Shown here piece after piece: positions 5,735-7,368 of a stretch of DNA of 7,368 nt. The notes beneath the pieces are model-generated. The model saw only the letters and a program-made list of their open reading frames with translations, ran no database searches and was not told the origin of the DNA. Within the stretch, counting starts at the first letter, position 1. Every line of letters begins with the position of its first letter. Both the position numbers and the translations under genes were made by a program. The DNA comes from Myxococcales bacterium (GTDB lineage: Bacteria; Myxococcota; Polyangia; Fen-1088), in NCBI GenBank assembly GCA_003159055.1, contig PMLH01000596.1, positions 6,478 to 13,845 on the forward strand. The letters are read 5' to 3'.

Positions 5735-7288
5735 ATGTCGCATTCAACATCCGAGCCCGTGGTGGTGGGCCAAGGCCCACTTGGCATTGATATTCTCATC
5801 AAGGTAGCCGTGCACGGCGTGCAGGTCCGACTGTCCGAGGATCCCGCTTGGCTGAAACAGATGGCAGCCTGCGAGGCGCTGGTGGCCAAGTCGGTCGTTG
5901 ATGGGACTCCCATTTATGGCGTGACCACTGGTTTCGGCAGCAATTGCGGCGCGCGCATCTCGGCGGAGAGCGTGCTCGCTTTGGGGGAAGGGCTGTTGCG
6001 CTTTCACGGCTGCGGCACCGGACCGGCACTGCCCATGGCGGCCGTGCGCGGGGCCATGCTGTGCCGGATCCTGTGCCTTGGCCTTGGGTACTCCGGGGTG
6101 CGGGTGGCCTTACTTCGGCGCTTGGTCGAGTTTCTCAATCGCCAGATCACCCCCGTCGTGCCCGCGCAGGGCTCGGTCGGGGCCTCGGGCGATCTGACGC
6201 CCATGTCCTATGTCGCCGCTACGCTGGCTGGGCAGCGCGAGGTGTTCTTCCGGGGCGCGCGCATGCCTGCCGCGCGCGCACTGGAATTGACCGGGCTCGC
6301 GCCCTTCGAGTTCACGGTGAAAGAGCCCATATCAATGCTCAACGGCACCCCGATCATGACGGGGGTCGCAATCATGGTTGCGGAGCAATGCCGGCGCATC
6401 GTCGCCGCGGCCACGCGCGCCACCGCCCTGTCCGTGCATGCCATGGCCGGGCACGAGCACCACCTGCACCCCGTGCTCTTCAAGGCCAAACCCTTTCCCG
6501 GGCAGAGCGAAGTGGCCAGCCAACTGCGCGCGCTCATGCGCACCGAGGGCGACGTCCACGAGGCCGAGGTACCCGAGTCGTTGCAAGATCCCTATTCCCT
6601 GCGCTGTGCACCGCACGTGATAGGCGTGCTGGCCGATGCCCTGGCCTGGGTCGAGCGCTGGGTCGAGATCGAAGCGGGGGGGGCATCGGACAATCCGCTC
6701 TTCGATCCCGTGTCCGGCCGGCCCCTCATGGGAGGCAATTTCTACGGCGGGCACATTGCCTTTGCCATGGATTCGGTAAAGGCCGCCGTGGCCTCGGTCG
6801 CGGATCTGTGTGACCGGCAAGCGGCGCTGCTGGTGGATCCGCGCATGAACCGCGGACTGCCCGCGCAGCTGACCGTGCCGGTGGAGAACGGGTTTGCTCC
6901 GCGCCACGGGTTCAAGGGCATGCAGATCACGATGTCGGCACTCACGGCCGAGGCGCTCCAAGCCACCATGCCCGTGGCCTCGTTCTCGCGCTCGACCGAG
7001 TCGCACAACCAGGACAAGGTCAGCATGGGCACCATCGCCGCGCGCGAGGCCCTGCGCGTGTGCGATCTTGTCGGTCACGCGGTGGCGGTTCATCTGTTGG
7101 TGGCGGCGCAAGCGTGTGAGTTGCGTGGCGGGCTGCCGGGCAGGCCCGCCCTCCAGTCCATCGTGGCCCAGATTCGCGGCATCAGCCCGGGGCTGGAAGA
7201 CGACCGTGCTCTCGACGGCGATATCGAGGGGCTCTACCAGTCCGTAGCGGCCGGCCCGCTTGGGCAGCGCGTGGAAGCTGGAGGGTAG
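5735..7288 (+). CDS. MIO-type aromatic amino acid ammonia-lyase (HAL/PAL/TAL family)
   Basis: A 517-residue enzyme expected to eliminate ammonia from an aromatic amino acid, giving a trans-cinnamate-type acid as the starter unit. The MIO prosthetic group forms from A150-S151-G152 in GSVGASGDLTP. Other family marks are Y61 in YGVTTGFGSN, N203 in LNGT, SLRCAPHVIG, ASDNPLFDP, GGNFYGGH and the C-terminal STESHNQDKVSMG. The residues at the usual substrate-selectivity pair appear to be F90-H91 (LLRFHGCG), where histidases read Ser-His, tyrosine lyases His-Leu and phenylalanine lyases Phe-Leu, so the substrate is ambiguous between Phe, Tyr and His. A biosynthetic rather than histidine-catabolic role is inferred from the KS/ACP/thioesterase neighbours and the absence of other hut genes. 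The ATG at 5735 is preferred over an in-frame ATG at 5675, which would add 20 residues lacking family similarity and would make the upstream palindrome coding; neither has a strong ribosome site. The thioesterase gene starts 5 nt after its stop. Confidence 0.92.
   Translation: MSHSTSEPVVVGQGPLGIDILIKVAVHGVQVRLSEDPAWLKQMAACEALVAKSVVDGTPIYGVTTGFGSNCGARISAESVLALGEGLLRFHGCGTGPALPMAAVRGAMLCRILCLGLGYSGVRVALLRRLVEFLNRQITPVVPAQGSVGASGDLTPMSYVAATLAGQREVFFRGARMPAARALELTGLAPFEFTVKEPISMLNGTPIMTGVAIMVAEQCRRIVAAATRATALSVHAMAGHEHHLHPVLFKAKPFPGQSEVASQLRALMRTEGDVHEAEVPESLQDPYSLRCAPHVIGVLADALAWVERWVEIEAGGASDNPLFDPVSGRPLMGGNFYGGHIAFAMDSVKAAVASVADLCDRQAALLVDPRMNRGLPAQLTVPVENGFAPRHGFKGMQITMSALTAEALQATMPVASFSRSTESHNQDKVSMGTIAAREALRVCDLVGHAVAVHLLVAAQACELRGGLPGRPALQSIVAQIRGISPGLEDDRALDGDIEGLYQSVAAGPLGQRVEAGG
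7280..7285 (+). promoter_or_regulatory. Ribosome binding site for the GTG-started thioesterase
   Basis: GGAGGG inside the last codons of the ammonia-lyase, 8 nt before GTG at 7294. It supports the GTG start and translation coupled to the upstream gene. Confidence 0.6.
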
Positions 7289-7293
7289 GGCCC

Positions 7294-7368
7294 GTGGATG
7301 CACGCCGCTCGGCCACCGTGCGCTTCCGGATCCCGTTCTGCGACGTGGACGCCATGCAGGTGGTGTGG
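7294..7368 (+). CDS. Acyl-CoA/ACP thioesterase, 4HBT hotdog family (5' 25 codons only; cut by window edge)
   Basis: Only the first 25 residues are present. They read into FRIPFCDVDAMQVVW, the characteristic N-terminus of 4-hydroxybenzoyl-CoA thioesterase-like hotdog proteins (strand, then [FS]-x-D-x-D, then a hydrophobic turn into the central helix). D19 aligns with the catalytic Asp17 of the Pseudomonas 4-hydroxybenzoyl-CoA thioesterase. In aryl polyene clusters a thioesterase of this type often sits near the starter-forming genes and hydrolyses acyl thioesters, probably for release or editing. The GTG start is chosen because GGAGGG precedes it at good spacing and the frame stays open and family-like to the edge; an ATG at 7298 is in another frame. 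It lies 5 nt after the ammonia-lyase stop, so both are co-transcribed. Confidence 0.8.
   Translation, partial: MDARRSATVRFRIPFCDVDAMQVVW

Noticed and set aside
5735..7288. Catabolic histidase (hutH) role
   Set aside because: No hutU, hutI or hutG-like genes nearby; the selectivity pair is not the Ser-His of histidases; neighbours are biosynthetic KS, ACP and thioesterase genes.
6332..7303. 323-codon antisense frame over the ammonia-lyase
   Set aside because: No recognisable motifs; antisense to a gene with complete MIO and family signatures. Long antisense frames are expected at this GC content.

Overview
The window is a dense, GC-rich stretch (roughly two-thirds G+C by eye) from a bacterium, most likely a proteobacterium. 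It carries part of a biosynthetic gene cluster built around a type II fatty-acid/polyketide-like machinery and an MIO-type aromatic amino acid ammonia-lyase. The overall gene set (ammonia-lyase, hotdog thioesterase, two free-standing acyl carrier proteins, FabF-like ketosynthases, a chain-length-factor-like ketosynthase domain) resembles aryl polyene / flexirubin / xanthomonadin-type pigment clusters. The organism cannot be named from the sequence. No RNA genes, insertion sequences or CRISPR arrays were seen.

Layout. Two transcription units diverge from an intergenic region at about 5589-5734. Leftward (minus strand), in order of transcription: an acyl carrier protein (5319-5588), a first radical SAM enzyme (4214-5281), a second related radical SAM enzyme overlapping it by ATGA (3222-4217), a FabF-type ketosynthase (1950-3209), a second acyl carrier protein with a GTG start (1656-1931), and a long ORF, still open at the left edge, that joins a complete ketosynthase to the start of a second ketosynthase-like (chain-length-factor-like) domain (1-1616). 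The gaps are 12 to about 40 nt, so these six genes look like one operon. Rightward (plus strand): the ammonia-lyase (5735-7288) and, 5 nt later, the start of a 4-hydroxybenzoyl-CoA-thioesterase-like gene cut by the right edge (7294-7368).

How the genes may work together. By analogy with aryl polyene and flexirubin pathways, the ammonia-lyase would deaminate phenylalanine or tyrosine to a cinnamate-type starter. The starter would be loaded on one of the carrier proteins and extended by the ketosynthases, and the thioesterase would release or proofread acyl chains. Ketoreductase, dehydratase, activating ligase and export genes expected for such a pathway are not in the window. The unusual part is the pair of paralogous radical SAM enzymes placed inside the operon, between the first carrier protein and the first ketosynthase. 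Both carry CxxxCxxC and a shared C-terminal cysteine-rich motif suggesting an auxiliary Fe-S cluster. I do not know these as a standard component of aryl polyene pathways, so the product may be a modified aryl polyene or a different aryl-lipid class. A perfect 19-nt palindrome just upstream of the ammonia-lyase is a candidate operator or mRNA hairpin.
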